Shown: piece after piece, positions 18,370-26,696 of the stretch
Numbering within the stretch: position 1 is the stretch's first letter
Layout of the letters: the number at the start of each line of letters is the position of its first letter
From: Pseudonocardia humida
GTDB lineage: Bacteria; Actinomycetota; Actinomycetes; Mycobacteriales; Pseudonocardiaceae
Length of the DNA stretch: 64,000 nucleotides
Reading direction: 5' to 3'
Assembly: GCF_023898865.1 (NCBI RefSeq)
Contig: NZ_JAGSOV010000034.1
Location: 62,001 to 126,000, forward strand
The notes under the pieces: generated by a model
The model's database searches: none
What the model was told of the DNA's origin: nothing
What the model saw: the letters and a program-made list of their open reading frames with translations, nothing else
Program-made: the position numbers and the translations under genes

Positions 18370-19497
18370 TCAGCCCAGTTCCTCCGCCGAGGTCGCGAAG
18401 TGGGCCAGCGTGCCCGCCAGCGCCGGCAGGTAGTGGCCGAGCACCTCCTGGTTCACGTTCTCGACGCGATCGCAGGCCTGGTGGTAGCAGCGGTCGTAGA
18501 CCTGGTCGGCCTCCCCGCCCCAGGCTCCGGCCTGCGCGCTCGTCTTCTCCTCGTCGTCGCCGTTCTCGGCACCGCCGACCGGGATGCCGGCCTCGATGAA
18601 GGGCGACTCGTCGTCGCCGACGAACTCGATGATCTCGGGGTCGGCGGCGCCGGTGCGGGCCAGCTGGTCGGCGAGCACCCGCCCGATCGTGGCCGAGCCC
18701 GCGGGGCCCGCGGTCTCCGGGTCGTCACCCGCACCGCCCTGGGCGAAGTAGCCGGCGTTCGGCGAGGCCACCATGTCCACGTTCAGGTAGAGCCGGATCC
18801 TCCCCCGCTCCTCGTCCGACAGGCCCTCGACGTAGGCGGCCGAGCCGACGGCGCCGCTCTCCTCGTCGTCGAAGAACGCGAACCGGACCGCGTTCCGCAC
18901 GTCGGGCTCGGCACCGAGGCGGCCGGCGATCTCCAGCAGGCTCGCCACCCCGGAGCCGTTGTCGACGATGCCCGGGCCCTCCGGGACCGAGTCCAGGTGG
19001 GCACCGATCATCACGACCCGGCCGGGGTCGCCGGTGCGGGTCTGGGCGATCACGTTGCGTCCCCGCACAGGTGCGTCATCGTCGTCCGACGTCTCGTAGG
19101 TCGGGGTGCTCACCTCGAAGCCGGCCTCGCGCAGCACGCCGGCCACGTACTCGACGCTCGCCGCGTAACCGGGGGTCCCGGTGGCCCGGTTGCCGCCGTT
19201 CTCGTCGGCGATCCGCTGCAACGCCTGCAGGTGCGGCACCGCCGCGGCCACGCTCACCTCGCCACTCAACCGCTGCACCAGCGGGTGCTCGGGAGCGGTG
19301 GTCGTGGAACCCGACGGCCCCGGACCGGTGGCCGCGGAACTCGCCGTCCCCGGTTCGGTGGGCGGCGCCTCGACCGCTCCGGTTCCGCACGCCGAGCCGG
19401 CGAGCACGATCGAGATCCCCACCGCCGCGAGCCCGATCCGCGATCGGGTCGAGCCGGAGTTCGGCCTCGGCCCGCGAAGGCCCCTGCTGGTCGTCAT
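18370..19497 (-). CDS. Secreted M28-family zinc aminopeptidase
   Basis: 375 residues. An N-terminal basic region and hydrophobic segment (IGLAAVGISIVLAGSACGTG) suggest export, possibly as a lipoprotein although the lipobox is imperfect. The peptidase domain carries the M28 ligands: H in MIGAHLDSVPEG, D in GIVDNGSGVASL, EE in FAFFDDEESGAVGSA, D in LYLNVDMVASPN and a late H in CYHQACDRVENV. It resembles Streptomyces griseus aminopeptidase, which releases N-terminal residues from peptides. ATG 19497 is preceded by a GAGAAGAGGTGG ribosome site. It is divergent from the two-component pair, which may respond to the cell envelope. Confidence 0.9.
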   Translation of the reverse strand: MTTSRGLRGPRPNSGSTRSRIGLAAVGISIVLAGSACGTGAVEAPPTEPGTASSAATGPGPSGSTTTAPEHPLVQRLSGEVSVAAAVPHLQALQRIADENGGNRATGTPGYAASVEYVAGVLREAGFEVSTPTYETSDDDDAPVRGRNVIAQTRTGDPGRVVMIGAHLDSVPEGPGIVDNGSGVASLLEIAGRLGAEPDVRNAVRFAFFDDEESGAVGSAAYVEGLSDEERGRIRLYLNVDMVASPNAGYFAQGGAGDDPETAGPAGSATIGRVLADQLARTGAADPEIIEFVGDDESPFIEAGIPVGGAENGDDEEKTSAQAGAWGGEADQVYDRCYHQACDRVENVNQEVLGHYLPALAGTLAHFATSAEELG

Positions 19498-19700
19498 GTG
19501 TGGTTCCACCTCTTCTCTGCCTCGGAGCGAGCGCACCGCACTCACTCTCGGTGAGCGGAAGGCTACGACCGTCACCTCCGAGTGGGCCCTCCGGACGGCA
19601 AGAGGACGGCAAAACCCGCTCACGCATGGGCTCACGCACGGGCGTGCCCACCCTGCACGGTCCGTCCATTGTCATGCGCGAACGCGACATACCATGGACT

Positions 19701-20414
19701 GTGGCCGCAGTACTCGTCGTCGAGGACGACACGACGATCGGTGAGGTCCTGGAGTCGAGCCTGCGCGCTCACGGCTACCGGGCGAGCTGGGCGGTCGACG
19801 GGCGCTCAGCGCTGCACGAGGCAACCGCCCGCCCCTACGACCTCATCCTCGTCGACCTCGGGTTGCCCGACGTCGACGGCTTCGCGTTGTGCCGGCACCT
19901 GCGGGCCCGGCAACCCTCCGCCGTGCTGGTGGTGCTGACGGCACGGAACTCGGAGATGGACGTCGTGGTGGGTCTCGACGCGGGGGCCGACGACTACCTG
20001 GTCAAGCCGGTCCGGCTGACCGAGCTGCTGGCCCGGCTCCGGGCCCACCTGCGGCGGGCCGAGCCGTCGCAGACCCCCCCGACCCCCCGGCGGACGACGG
20101 TCACGCTCGGCGACCTCGTGCTCGACACCAGCAGCCGACGGGTCACCGTGCAGGGCGTGGAGATCGCGCTGCGGCCGAAGGAGTTCGACCTGCTGGCTCG
20201 GCTCGTGCGCGATACGGGGACCGCGCTCAGCCGCCGCACCCTCATGGTCGACGTGTGGGACGAGCACTGGCACGGATCGACGAAGACGCTCGACGTCCAC
20301 GTCGCGTCCCTGCGCCGGCGGATGAGCGCGGGCAGCCCGATCGCCCGGCTGCCCACGATCACCACCCTGCGCGGGCACGGCTACCGGCTCGACGCCCCAT
20401 CGACGGACGGATGA
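19701..20414 (+). CDS. OmpR-family response regulator
   Basis: 237 residues from GTG 19701. An ATG at 19674 is an alternative. The receiver domain has the acidic pair VVEDD, phosphoacceptor Asp 52 in LILVDLGLPDVDGF, and the switch lysine in DDYLVKPVRL. The winged helix follows, with EIALRPKEFDLLARLVRDTG and the recognition helix KTLDVHVASLRRRM. It is followed after four bases by its sensor kinase. TGTC and GACA arms at 19670-19673 and 19686-19689 might be an autoregulatory site. Confidence 0.92.
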   Translation: MAAVLVVEDDTTIGEVLESSLRAHGYRASWAVDGRSALHEATARPYDLILVDLGLPDVDGFALCRHLRARQPSAVLVVLTARNSEMDVVVGLDAGADDYLVKPVRLTELLARLRAHLRRAEPSQTPPTPRRTTVTLGDLVLDTSSRRVTVQGVEIALRPKEFDLLARLVRDTGTALSRRTLMVDVWDEHWHGSTKTLDVHVASLRRRMSAGSPIARLPTITTLRGHGYRLDAPSTDG

Positions 20415-20418
20415 GCTG

Positions 20419-21771
20419 GTGCGCAACCGCATCGTCACCCTCACGCTCGCGGTCGCCGCGATCGCGATCGCCCTGTTCGGGATCCCCCTGGCCATCGGCA
20501 TCACCCGCTCGGTCATCGACCAGGAGCGGACCGATCTGAACCGCATCGCCGACCTCACCGCCCGCGCCGTGCAGCCCGACCTGATCCACGACGAGACGCC
20601 CGACACCCTGCCCGGGCTCCACGACGTACCCGGTCTCGCCCTGTACGACCACCACGGGCGCATCGTGCTCGGGTCGGGGCCGACCATCGCCGACGACGCG
20701 GTCCTCACCTCGTTGCGGAGCAACGCCCCGGCGACCGACGACGGCGACGACCTGGTGGTGGCGGTCCCGATCAGCGACGGGCACGAGGTGGCCGGCGTCG
20801 TGCGGGCGGCCCGCCCAGCCGCGGCAGCCCACGACGAGCTCCTGCCGATCTGGATGGGCATGCTCGGCCTGGCCGCCGCGGTGATGGTGGGCGTCTGGTT
20901 GCTGACGCGCCGCTACGTCGATCGGCTGACCGGGCCGTTGGAGCGGCTGTCGATCAACGCCACCCGGCTCGGGGACGGCGACTTCAGCGTCCGATCGCCG
21001 GCCACCGGCATCCGCGAGATCGACGCCGTCGGCTCGGCGCTCGACAGCACCGCCGGGAGGCTCGACGACCTGCTGGCGCGCGAGCGCGAGTTCGCCGCCG
21101 AGGCCTCCCACCAGCTGCGCACTCCGCTGTCCGGGCTCCGGCTGAAGCTCGAAGCCGCGCTCGACCAGCCCGGCCACGACCTCCGGCGCGTCATCACCGA
21201 CGCGCTCGGCTCGGCGGACCGGCTCCAGTCCACCATCGAGGAGCTCCTCCTGCTGGCGCGCGAGGGCAATCGGCGGCGCGGGGGTCCGCTGGCGATCGGC
21301 GAGCTGGTGGCCGACATCCGGGCCGCGTGGGCGGACCGGCTCACCCACGTCGGCCGGGCCATCGAGGTGCAGGTCGCGCCGCACCTGCCCCCGACCCCCG
21401 CTTCCGCGGCGGCGACGCGCCAGATCATCGCCGTCCTGCTCGACAACGCCGCCGTCCACGGATCGGGGACCGTCCGGCTCACCTTCCGGGAGATCGCCGG
21501 CACCGTCGCGATCGACGTGGGCGACGACGGGGATGGATTGCCCCCCGATGCGTCGTTGCCGCTGACGCCGGGCCACGGCTCCGCGGACGGCCTCGGTCTC
21601 GCCCTCGCCGAGCGCCTGGCCGGAGCCGAGGGCGCTCGGCTGGTCCTCACCCGGCCCGCGCCGCCCGTGTTCACGCTCTTCCTGCCGGTCGGGCCGCCGC
21701 CGGTACCGCACGGCTCATCGGACCGGCACCACCGGGGGGCGTTCACCGCGTCGACCGGACCTCCACCGTGA
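20419..21771 (+). CDS. Sensor histidine kinase of the OmpR-partner type
   Basis: 450 residues. Membrane segments near 7-28 and 140-162 flank an extracellular sensor loop. A HAMP region follows (RLTGPLERLSINATRLGDGD), then a HisKA helix with His 231 in EASHQLRTPLSGLRLKLE. The ATP-binding domain has an N-box variant (IAVLLDNAAVHGSG), a G1-like DVGDDGDGLPPDA and a G2-like GSADGLGLALAERL. The N-box is LLDNA and not LxxNA, which is common in this group. The ligand is unknown. Confidence 0.92.
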   Translation: MRNRIVTLTLAVAAIAIALFGIPLAIGITRSVIDQERTDLNRIADLTARAVQPDLIHDETPDTLPGLHDVPGLALYDHHGRIVLGSGPTIADDAVLTSLRSNAPATDDGDDLVVAVPISDGHEVAGVVRAARPAAAAHDELLPIWMGMLGLAAAVMVGVWLLTRRYVDRLTGPLERLSINATRLGDGDFSVRSPATGIREIDAVGSALDSTAGRLDDLLAREREFAAEASHQLRTPLSGLRLKLEAALDQPGHDLRRVITDALGSADRLQSTIEELLLLAREGNRRRGGPLAIGELVADIRAAWADRLTHVGRAIEVQVAPHLPPTPASAAATRQIIAVLLDNAAVHGSGTVRLTFREIAGTVAIDVGDDGDGLPPDASLPLTPGHGSADGLGLALAERLAGAEGARLVLTRPAPPVFTLFLPVGPPPVPHGSSDRHHRGAFTASTGPPP

Positions 21772-21798
21772 CGGCAGTCGGACGTTGCCCATAACTTC

Positions 21799-21824
21799 GA
21801 CATAGGTAAAGATAGACCTGTGTC
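21799..21824. promoter_or_regulatory. ArsR operator overlapping the first arsR start
   Basis: GACATAGGT (21799-21807) and ACCTGTGTC (21816-21824) form an inverted repeat with one mismatch and an 8-base AT-rich spacer. The GTG start at 21820 lies inside the right arm, so the mRNA may be leaderless and autorepressed. Confidence 0.65.
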
Positions 21825-22203
21825 TAAGCAACAGCTCCCCGTCATCGGTCTCTGCGCTCCGACGCCCCGCACCCGCGCGGCGTTGAGCGCGGAGCAGGCG
21901 GCCGAGCTGACCCGTTCCTTCAAGGCCGTGGCCGACCCGGTGCGCCTGCGGCTGCTCAGCCTGATCGCCGCGCACGAAGGCGGCGAGGCCTGCGTGTGCG
22001 ACCTGACCGACGCCTTCGAGCTGTCCGGCCCGACGATCAGCCACCACCTCAAGGTGCTGCGCGAGGCCGGGCTGATCACCAGCGACCGCCGCGGCACCTG
22101 GATCTACTACCGCATCCGGCCCGAGGCGCTCGCCGAACTCGCGCGCGTGCTGCACGTGGACGGCGCGATGACCGGCGCAGGAGCCGCCGAGGTGACGGTG
22201 TGA
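21820..22203 (+). CDS. arsR: ArsR-family arsenical-responsive repressor
   Basis: 127 residues. The winged helix contains LTRSFKAVADPVRLRLLSLI, the CVCDL metal-binding motif (GEACVCDLTDAF) in the alpha-3 region, recognition helix SGPTISHHLKVLREAGLI and wing DRRGTWIYYRI. The cysteine pair is the expected arsenite sensor. It heads an operon with acr3 and two arsenate reductase-like genes and overlaps acr3 by four bases. The palindrome at its start indicates autoregulation. Confidence 0.92.
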   Translation: MSKQQLPVIGLCAPTPRTRAALSAEQAAELTRSFKAVADPVRLRLLSLIAAHEGGEACVCDLTDAFELSGPTISHHLKVLREAGLITSDRRGTWIYYRIRPEALAELARVLHVDGAMTGAGAAEVTV

Positions 22204-23351
22204 GCGCCGATCCGCGGCTGGAGGCGCCCGTCGCGGCGCGGCTGTCGACCCTGGACCGGTACCTGCCAGTGTGGATCATCGCCGCGATGGCCGTCGGCCT
22301 GATCGGCGGCAGGCTCGTGCCCGGTCTCGGCGCCGCGTTGGACGCGGTGGCGATCGACGGCGTCTCGCTGCCGATCGCGCTCGGGCTGCTGATCATGATG
22401 TACCCGGTGCTGGCCAAGGTCCGTTACGACCGGCTCGACACCGTCACCGCCGACCGCCGCCTGCTGCTGGCCTCGCTGGTGCTGAACTGGGTGCTCGGCC
22501 CGGCGCTGATGTTCGCCCTGGCCTGGCTGATGCTGCCCGACCTGCCCGAGTACCGCACCGGGCTGATCATCGTCGGGCTCGCCCGGTGCATCGCCATGGT
22601 GATCATCTGGAACGACCTCGCCTGCGGCGACCGCGAGGCCGCCGCCGTGCTCGTCGCGCTCAACTCGGTCTTCCAGGTCATCGCGTTCGCCGCGCTGGGC
22701 TGGTTCTACCTCGACGTGCTGCCCGGCTGGCTGGGCCTGCCCCAGACGGCGCTGGACGTGTCGCCGATCGAGATCGCGGTCAACGTGCTGATCTTCCTCG
22801 GGGTCCCGCTGGTGGCCGGCTACCTCTCGCGCCGGCTCGGCGAGCGCGCGAAGGGCCGGGAGTGGTACGAGAGCAGGTTCCTGCCCCGCATCGGCCCGTT
22901 CGCGCTCTACGGGCTGCTGTTCACCATCGTCATCCTGTTCGCCCTGCAGGGCGACGCCATCATCGGCCGGCCCTTCGACGTCGCCCGCATCGCGCTGCCG
23001 CTGCTGGCGTACTTCGCGCTCATGTGGTTCGGCTCGCTCGCCACGGCCCGCGCCATCGGCCTGGGCTACGAGCGCTCCGCGACCCTGGCCTTCACCGCCG
23101 CGGGCAACAACTTCGAGCTCGCCATCGCCGTCGCCATCGCCACCTTCGGCGTCACCTCCGGGCAGGCGCTGGCCGGCGTGGTCGGCCCGCTGATCGAGGT
23201 GCCGGTGCTGGTCGCGCTCGTCTACGTCTCCCTCGCCCTGCGCAAGCGCTGGCCGGGGCCGTCCACCGCGACCGGATCGACGGCCGACCGGGCGTCGAGG
23301 AGGCGGGTCGAGCAGGTCGACGAGCCGCGCCGGCCCGTCGAACCGCGCTGA
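22200..23351 (+). CDS. acr3: ACR3-family arsenite efflux permease
   Basis: 383 residues, ten membrane helices. Family motifs include IALGLLIMMYPVLAKVRYDR, GLARCIAMVIIWNDLACGD with the conserved functional cysteine, and the second-half repeat TAAGNNFELAIAVAIATFGV. It extrudes arsenite, probably with proton exchange. GTG 22200 overlaps the arsR stop (GTGA), so translation is coupled. The arginine-rich C-terminal 25 residues are extra and probably cytoplasmic. Confidence 0.95.
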   Translation: MSADPRLEAPVAARLSTLDRYLPVWIIAAMAVGLIGGRLVPGLGAALDAVAIDGVSLPIALGLLIMMYPVLAKVRYDRLDTVTADRRLLLASLVLNWVLGPALMFALAWLMLPDLPEYRTGLIIVGLARCIAMVIIWNDLACGDREAAAVLVALNSVFQVIAFAALGWFYLDVLPGWLGLPQTALDVSPIEIAVNVLIFLGVPLVAGYLSRRLGERAKGREWYESRFLPRIGPFALYGLLFTIVILFALQGDAIIGRPFDVARIALPLLAYFALMWFGSLATARAIGLGYERSATLAFTAAGNNFELAIAVAIATFGVTSGQALAGVVGPLIEVPVLVALVYVSLALRKRWPGPSTATGSTADRASRRRVEQVDEPRRPVEPR

Positions 23352-23406
23352 CCGCCACGTCCTGACCGAGCGGCCCACCGCCCTCGCCCGAGCCCAGGGA
23401 GTGCTC

Positions 23407-23841
23407 ATGGAGACCGTCCCCGAGGTCCTGTTCGTCTGCGTCCACAACGCCGGTCGCTCCCAGATGGCCGCCGCGCTGCTCGACCACCGCGCCGCCGGCC
23501 GGGTCCGCGTCCGCTCCGCGGGCTCCGCCCCCGCCGACACCATCAACCCCGCCGTCCGCGAGGTGATGGCCGAGATCGGGCTCGACCTGTCGAAGGAGTT
23601 CCCCAAGCCCCTCACCGACGACGCCGTCCGCGCCGCCGACGTCGTGATCACCATGGGCTGCGGGGACGCCTGCCCGGTCTACCCCGGCAAGCGCTACCTC
23701 GACTGGGAGCTCACCGACCCCGCGGGCCGGACCCCGGCCGAGATCCGCCCCATCCGCGACGACATCGACGCCCGGGTCCGCGCCCTGATCGCCGACCTGC
23801 TCGACCCCGCCGCGGGCACCACCTCCCCCGGATCCCGGTGA
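23407..23841 (+). CDS. arsC: Arsenate reductase of the low-molecular-weight phosphatase type
   Basis: 144 residues from ATG 23407, with AGGGAG five bases upstream. The P-loop VCVHNAGRSQMAAAL carries the nucleophilic cysteine. Later come MGCGDACPVYPGKRYLDWEL, with the cysteine pair expected for thiol relay, and a closing Asp (DWELTDPAG). Actinobacterial relatives use mycothiol/mycoredoxin or thioredoxin to reduce arsenate to arsenite for export by Acr3. It overlaps the next gene by one base. Confidence 0.92.
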   Translation: METVPEVLFVCVHNAGRSQMAAALLDHRAAGRVRVRSAGSAPADTINPAVREVMAEIGLDLSKEFPKPLTDDAVRAADVVITMGCGDACPVYPGKRYLDWELTDPAGRTPAEIRPIRDDIDARVRALIADLLDPAAGTTSPGSR

Positions 23842-24260
23842 TGACGGCGTCGGTGCTGTTCGTCTGCGTGCGCAACGGCGGGAAGTCCCAGATGGCGGCC
23901 GGGCTCATGCGCGCGGCCGCAGGCACGGAGGTCGAGGTGCACTCGGCCGGCACCGATCCCGGCCCGTCGATCAACGCGCTGTCCGCGCGGTCGTTGGCCG
24001 AGGTGGGGGTCGACATCAGCGCCGAGTCGCCCAAGCCGATCGACCCGAAGCTGCTGCGCTCGGTCGACCTCGTGGTCACCCTCGGCGGGGAGGCCACCGT
24101 CGACGCGCCCGTCGGCGTGCGAGTCGAGAACTGGGACACCGACGAGCCGTCCGAACGCGGGATCGACGGCATCGAGCGGATGCGGCTGATCCGCGACGAC
24201 ATCGATGCCCGCGTCCGGACGCTCGCCGCCCGGCTCGCCGGGCCCGGAGCGCACCGGTAG
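23841..24260 (+). CDS. Second low-molecular-weight phosphatase/arsenate reductase-like protein
   Basis: 139 residues. The P-loop is VCVRNGGKSQMAAGLMRAA, retaining the cysteine and a C-X5-K/R-S pattern in altered form (Lys replaces Arg). The later cysteine pair seen in the previous protein is missing (VVTLGGEATVDAP), although the DW-type loop survives (VENWDTDEPS). It may be an arsenate-mycothiol transferase that forms an adduct and needs no internal relay, which is inference. Its stop is inside a terminator-like stem. Confidence 0.82.
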   Translation: MTASVLFVCVRNGGKSQMAAGLMRAAAGTEVEVHSAGTDPGPSINALSARSLAEVGVDISAESPKPIDPKLLRSVDLVVTLGGEATVDAPVGVRVENWDTDEPSERGIDGIERMRLIRDDIDARVRTLAARLAGPGAHR

Positions 24261-24278
24261 CGCGGACCCGGGCCGCGC
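24260..24278. terminator. Hairpin between convergent arsC-like and arsM genes
   Basis: GCGCGG (24260-24265) and CCGCGC (24273-24278) form a perfect stem with a 7-base loop. It begins in the last base of the arsC-like stop and precedes the arsM stop at 24285, so it may terminate both transcripts. Confidence 0.5.
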
Positions 24279-24284
24279 AGCGGG

Positions 24285-25088
24285 TCAGGCCGCCGGTTTG
24301 CGCGCCCGGACGATCGCCGAGGCGGCGTGCTCGTGCACCCGGTGGGTCTCGACGATCTCCACGTCGACCAGCCCCGCACCGGACAGGGCCTGCTCGAACT
24401 CGGCTCGGGTCAGGGCACCGGCGACGCAGCCGGTCCACTGGCCCATGGCCGCGCGGGTGACGGCGTCCAGGTCGGCGTCGGCGATTACGTCGGACACCGC
24501 GAACCGGCCGCCGGAACGCAGCACCCTGGCCGCCTCGCGGAGCACGACGGCCTTGTCCGCGGCCAGGTTGATCACGCAGTTGGAGATGACCACGTCGACA
24601 CTGGCGTCGGGCAGCGGGACGTCCTCCAGGTAGCCCTGCAGGAACTCGACGTTGTCCACCCCGGCCTCCGCGGCGTTGCGACGGGCGAGCTCCAGCATCT
24701 CGGTCGTCATGTCCACCCCGTAGACCCGGCCGCCGGGAGCGACCCGGCGCGCGGAGATCAGCACGTCGGCCCCGGCTCCCGAACCGAGGTCGAGCACGAC
24801 CTCGCCCGGGCGCAGGTCGGCGACGGCGGTGGGCACCCCGCAGCCCAGCGACGCCGCGACCGCGGCGCTCGGCGCACCCGCCGACTCCGCGGAGCTGTAG
24901 AGGCCCTCCCCGAAGGCCACCTCGGCCGGTCCGCACCCGCATCCCGCGCCCGGCCCGCAACAGCTCTCGGCCTCGGCGGCCCGGGCCTGCCGGTGCTCAC
25001 CCGCCGTGGCCCTGACCGCCGCCGCGGCGTACCGCGCCCGCACCTCCTCCCGGACGTCGGCTCCGGCAACCGGTGCTCGATCCGCCAT
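24285..25088 (-). CDS. arsM: ArsM arsenite S-adenosylmethionine methyltransferase
   Basis: 267 residues. A cysteine-rich N-terminal segment (ESCCGPGAGCGCGPAEVAFG) precedes YSSAESAG and the conserved SLGCGVPTAVADLRPGEVVL. The SAM site VLDLGSGAGADVLISARRVA follows, then ISNCVINLAADKA and a late WTGCVAGAL. Cysteines in GCGVP, NCVIN and GCVAG are the arsenite ligands of ArsM. It methylates arsenite to less retained forms. It is divergent from the second arsR. Confidence 0.93.
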   Translation of the reverse strand: MADRAPVAGADVREEVRARYAAAAVRATAGEHRQARAAEAESCCGPGAGCGCGPAEVAFGEGLYSSAESAGAPSAAVAASLGCGVPTAVADLRPGEVVLDLGSGAGADVLISARRVAPGGRVYGVDMTTEMLELARRNAAEAGVDNVEFLQGYLEDVPLPDASVDVVISNCVINLAADKAVVLREAARVLRSGGRFAVSDVIADADLDAVTRAAMGQWTGCVAGALTRAEFEQALSGAGLVDVEIVETHRVHEHAASAIVRARKPAA

Positions 25089-25110
25089 GGCACTCCTCCT
25101 ACGTCGCTGT

Positions 25111-25159
25111 ATCGACGAACGTCAAAGCAAGAGGTTGCTCCCTGGATAGACAACTGTCA
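25111..25159. promoter_or_regulatory. arsM/arsR2 intergenic region with two GAC-GTC type dyads
   Basis: ATCGACGAACGTCAAA (25111-25126) and TAGACAACTGTCAA (25147-25160) each hold short inverted repeats (GAC/GTC and GACA/TGTC) in a locally AT-richer stretch between divergent genes. They are candidate ArsR sites controlling both arsM and arsR2. Confidence 0.45.
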
Positions 25160-25169
25160 AGGTAGAGCG

Positions 25170-25559
25170 ATGTCGAACCAGAGCGGCTCGCTCGCCGGAG
25201 CGCTGGCGGCGTGCTGCTCCCCGCTGGCGGAGGAGCCGCTCGGGCCGGCGCGGGCGGTGGAGCTGGCCCGGGCGTTCAAGGCCCTCGGCGATCCCGCCCG
25301 GCTGCGCCTGCTGTCGCTGATCGCCAGCCACCCCGGCGGCGAGGCCTGCGTCTGCGACGTCTCCGACGGGTTCGACCTGGCCGGGCCGACCATCTCCCAC
25401 CACCTGAAGGTCCTGCGCGAGGCCGGCCTGATCTCCGGCGAACGCCGCGGGACCTGGGTGTACTACCGGGCCGATCCCGGCGCGCTCGGACGGCTCTCCG
25501 ACCTCCTGGCCATCGCGGGCAGCGGCGCCGCGCAGCCACCGGAGGCGGCGTCCGCCTGA
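25170..25559 (+). CDS. arsR: Second ArsR-family repressor
   Basis: 129 residues. Motifs parallel the first copy: LARAFKALGDPARLRLLSLI, GGEACVCDVSDGF with the paired cysteines, AGPTISHHLKVLREAGLISG and RRGTWVYYRAD. An additional N-terminal ACCSP cysteine pair (GALAACCSPLAEEP) could add a thiol ligand, as in some actinobacterial ArsR proteins. It probably controls arsM and itself. Confidence 0.92.
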   Translation: MSNQSGSLAGALAACCSPLAEEPLGPARAVELARAFKALGDPARLRLLSLIASHPGGEACVCDVSDGFDLAGPTISHHLKVLREAGLISGERRGTWVYYRADPGALGRLSDLLAIAGSGAAQPPEAASA

Positions 25560-25581
25560 GCACCCGCTGCCGGGCACGTCG

Positions 25582-26271
25582 TCAGTGCTCGCCGGGCCCC
25601 GTCAACGCCCGCCGACACCCGAGGACGCGCGCGGCCTGGACACCGCACGCGCCCAGGCGGGCCAGGCTGGCGCAGCCGGCCAGGAACGCGACCGATGACG
25701 CCCCGATCGACGATCCGGTCGCCCCGGTGAGCAGCACCGCGAGCATGACCAGATCGGCGACGACGGCCGCCGCGACGACGACGACCGCACCGTCCACGGC
25801 GAGCATCCGGCCGCGCCCGAGCAGCGCACCCCGGCGGCCGGTGGCGGCCAGCACGACGGCGCCGGCGAGCACTGCGACGGCGACCAGCGGAGCGGGGGGC
25901 ACGGCCGCCAGCGGCCCCCCTCCGACCACGGAGGCTGCGACCGGCGACCCCGCCGCCAGCCACAGCAGCCCGACCAGCGGCCCGGTGACGAGCAGGCCGG
26001 TGACGGTGCGGCGGGCCTGACCGCAGGCCAGTTCGCCGGCGAACGCCGCGGCGACCAGGTGCGCCGGACCGAACTCGCGGACCGCCGCCCGCACGGCCGC
26101 GCCGGTGTCGGCGCCAGGACACCTGCGGCGCGCAGCGGCCGCCGCCTCGTGCAGGCCGTCGCGCAGCTCGTCGAGGATCGCCGCTCGGGCTCGTCGCGGC
26201 CCGAACAGCCGCCGGCCCACCGCGTCGAGGTAGGCGTCGAACCCGTCCCGGGCTACGTCGCGGCCGGCCAT
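25582..26271 (-). CDS. HAAS/permease-prefix-type membrane protein partnered with PadR
   Basis: 229 residues. An N-terminal helical domain (YLDAVGRRLFGPRRARAAIL, then DELRDGLHEA) is followed by REFGPAHLVAAAFAGELA, the usual HAAS layout, and then about four to five membrane helices. Such proteins are typically encoded just after a PadR regulator and are thought to relay a membrane or ligand signal. The start overlaps the padR 3' end by 19 bases, indicating coupling. The function is unknown. Confidence 0.75.
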   Translation of the reverse strand: MAGRDVARDGFDAYLDAVGRRLFGPRRARAAILDELRDGLHEAAAAARRRCPGADTGAAVRAAVREFGPAHLVAAAFAGELACGQARRTVTGLLVTGPLVGLLWLAAGSPVAASVVGGGPLAAVPPAPLVAVAVLAGAVVLAATGRRGALLGRGRMLAVDGAVVVVAAAVVADLVMLAVLLTGATGSSIGASSVAFLAGCASLARLGACGVQAARVLGCRRALTGPGEH

Positions 26272-26591
26272 GCGCGCCTCCCCAGCAGCGCCGACACCGC
26301 CGTCGCGAACTCCGCCCACCCGACCCGGCTCTCGTCCAACGCCGCCGCGCCCGCCGGGGTCAGCTCGTAGGTGCGCCGGCGGCGACCGGAGGAGTCCGAC
26401 CACCGGCTGCGCACCAGCCCGGCCCGCTCGAGCCGGTGCAGGGCCGGGTAGATCGTTCCGGTCGGCAGGTCGATGCGCCCGCCGCTGCCCGCCCGCAGGT
26501 GGTCGATGACGCCGTACCCGTGCAGCGGGCCCGGCTCCAGCGCGGCCAGCAGCAGACCGTCCAGGTGTCCCTTCAACGCCTCGGCCCGCAT
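26253..26591 (-). CDS. PadR-family transcriptional regulator
   Basis: 112 residues from ATG 26591. The winged helix shows LDGLLLAALEPGPLHGYGVI, then IDLPTGTIYPALHRLERAGL as recognition region and RRRRTYELTPAGAAAL as wing. An ATG at 26624 would add 11 residues and cover the dyad GTAG-N5-CTAC (26594-26606), so 26591 is preferred. Dyads upstream of this gene and of the divergent DUF2306-like gene suggest control of both directions. Confidence 0.88.
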   Translation of the reverse strand: MRAEALKGHLDGLLLAALEPGPLHGYGVIDHLRAGSGGRIDLPTGTIYPALHRLERAGLVRSRWSDSSGRRRRTYELTPAGAAALDESRVGWAEFATAVSALLGRRAWPAAT

Positions 26592-26593
26592 GC

Positions 26594-26685
26594 GTAGCGA
26601 CACTACTCCTTCTCGGTGGACCACACACCACCCGAGCTGCGATGACAGTCGGAGAGAGTAGCGTACCTACGTATAGCGACGCTAC
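26594..26685. promoter_or_regulatory. PadR-type operator cluster between padR and the divergent gene
   Basis: Three related dyads lie here: GTAGCGACACTAC (26594-26606), TAGCGTACCTA (26659-26669) and the perfect TAGCGACGCTA (26674-26684). The region is AT-richer than its surroundings. The first abuts the padR start. The other two lie 12-38 bases from the divergent GTG 26697. Confidence 0.6.
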
Positions 26686-26696
26686 TGTCCGCGGAG

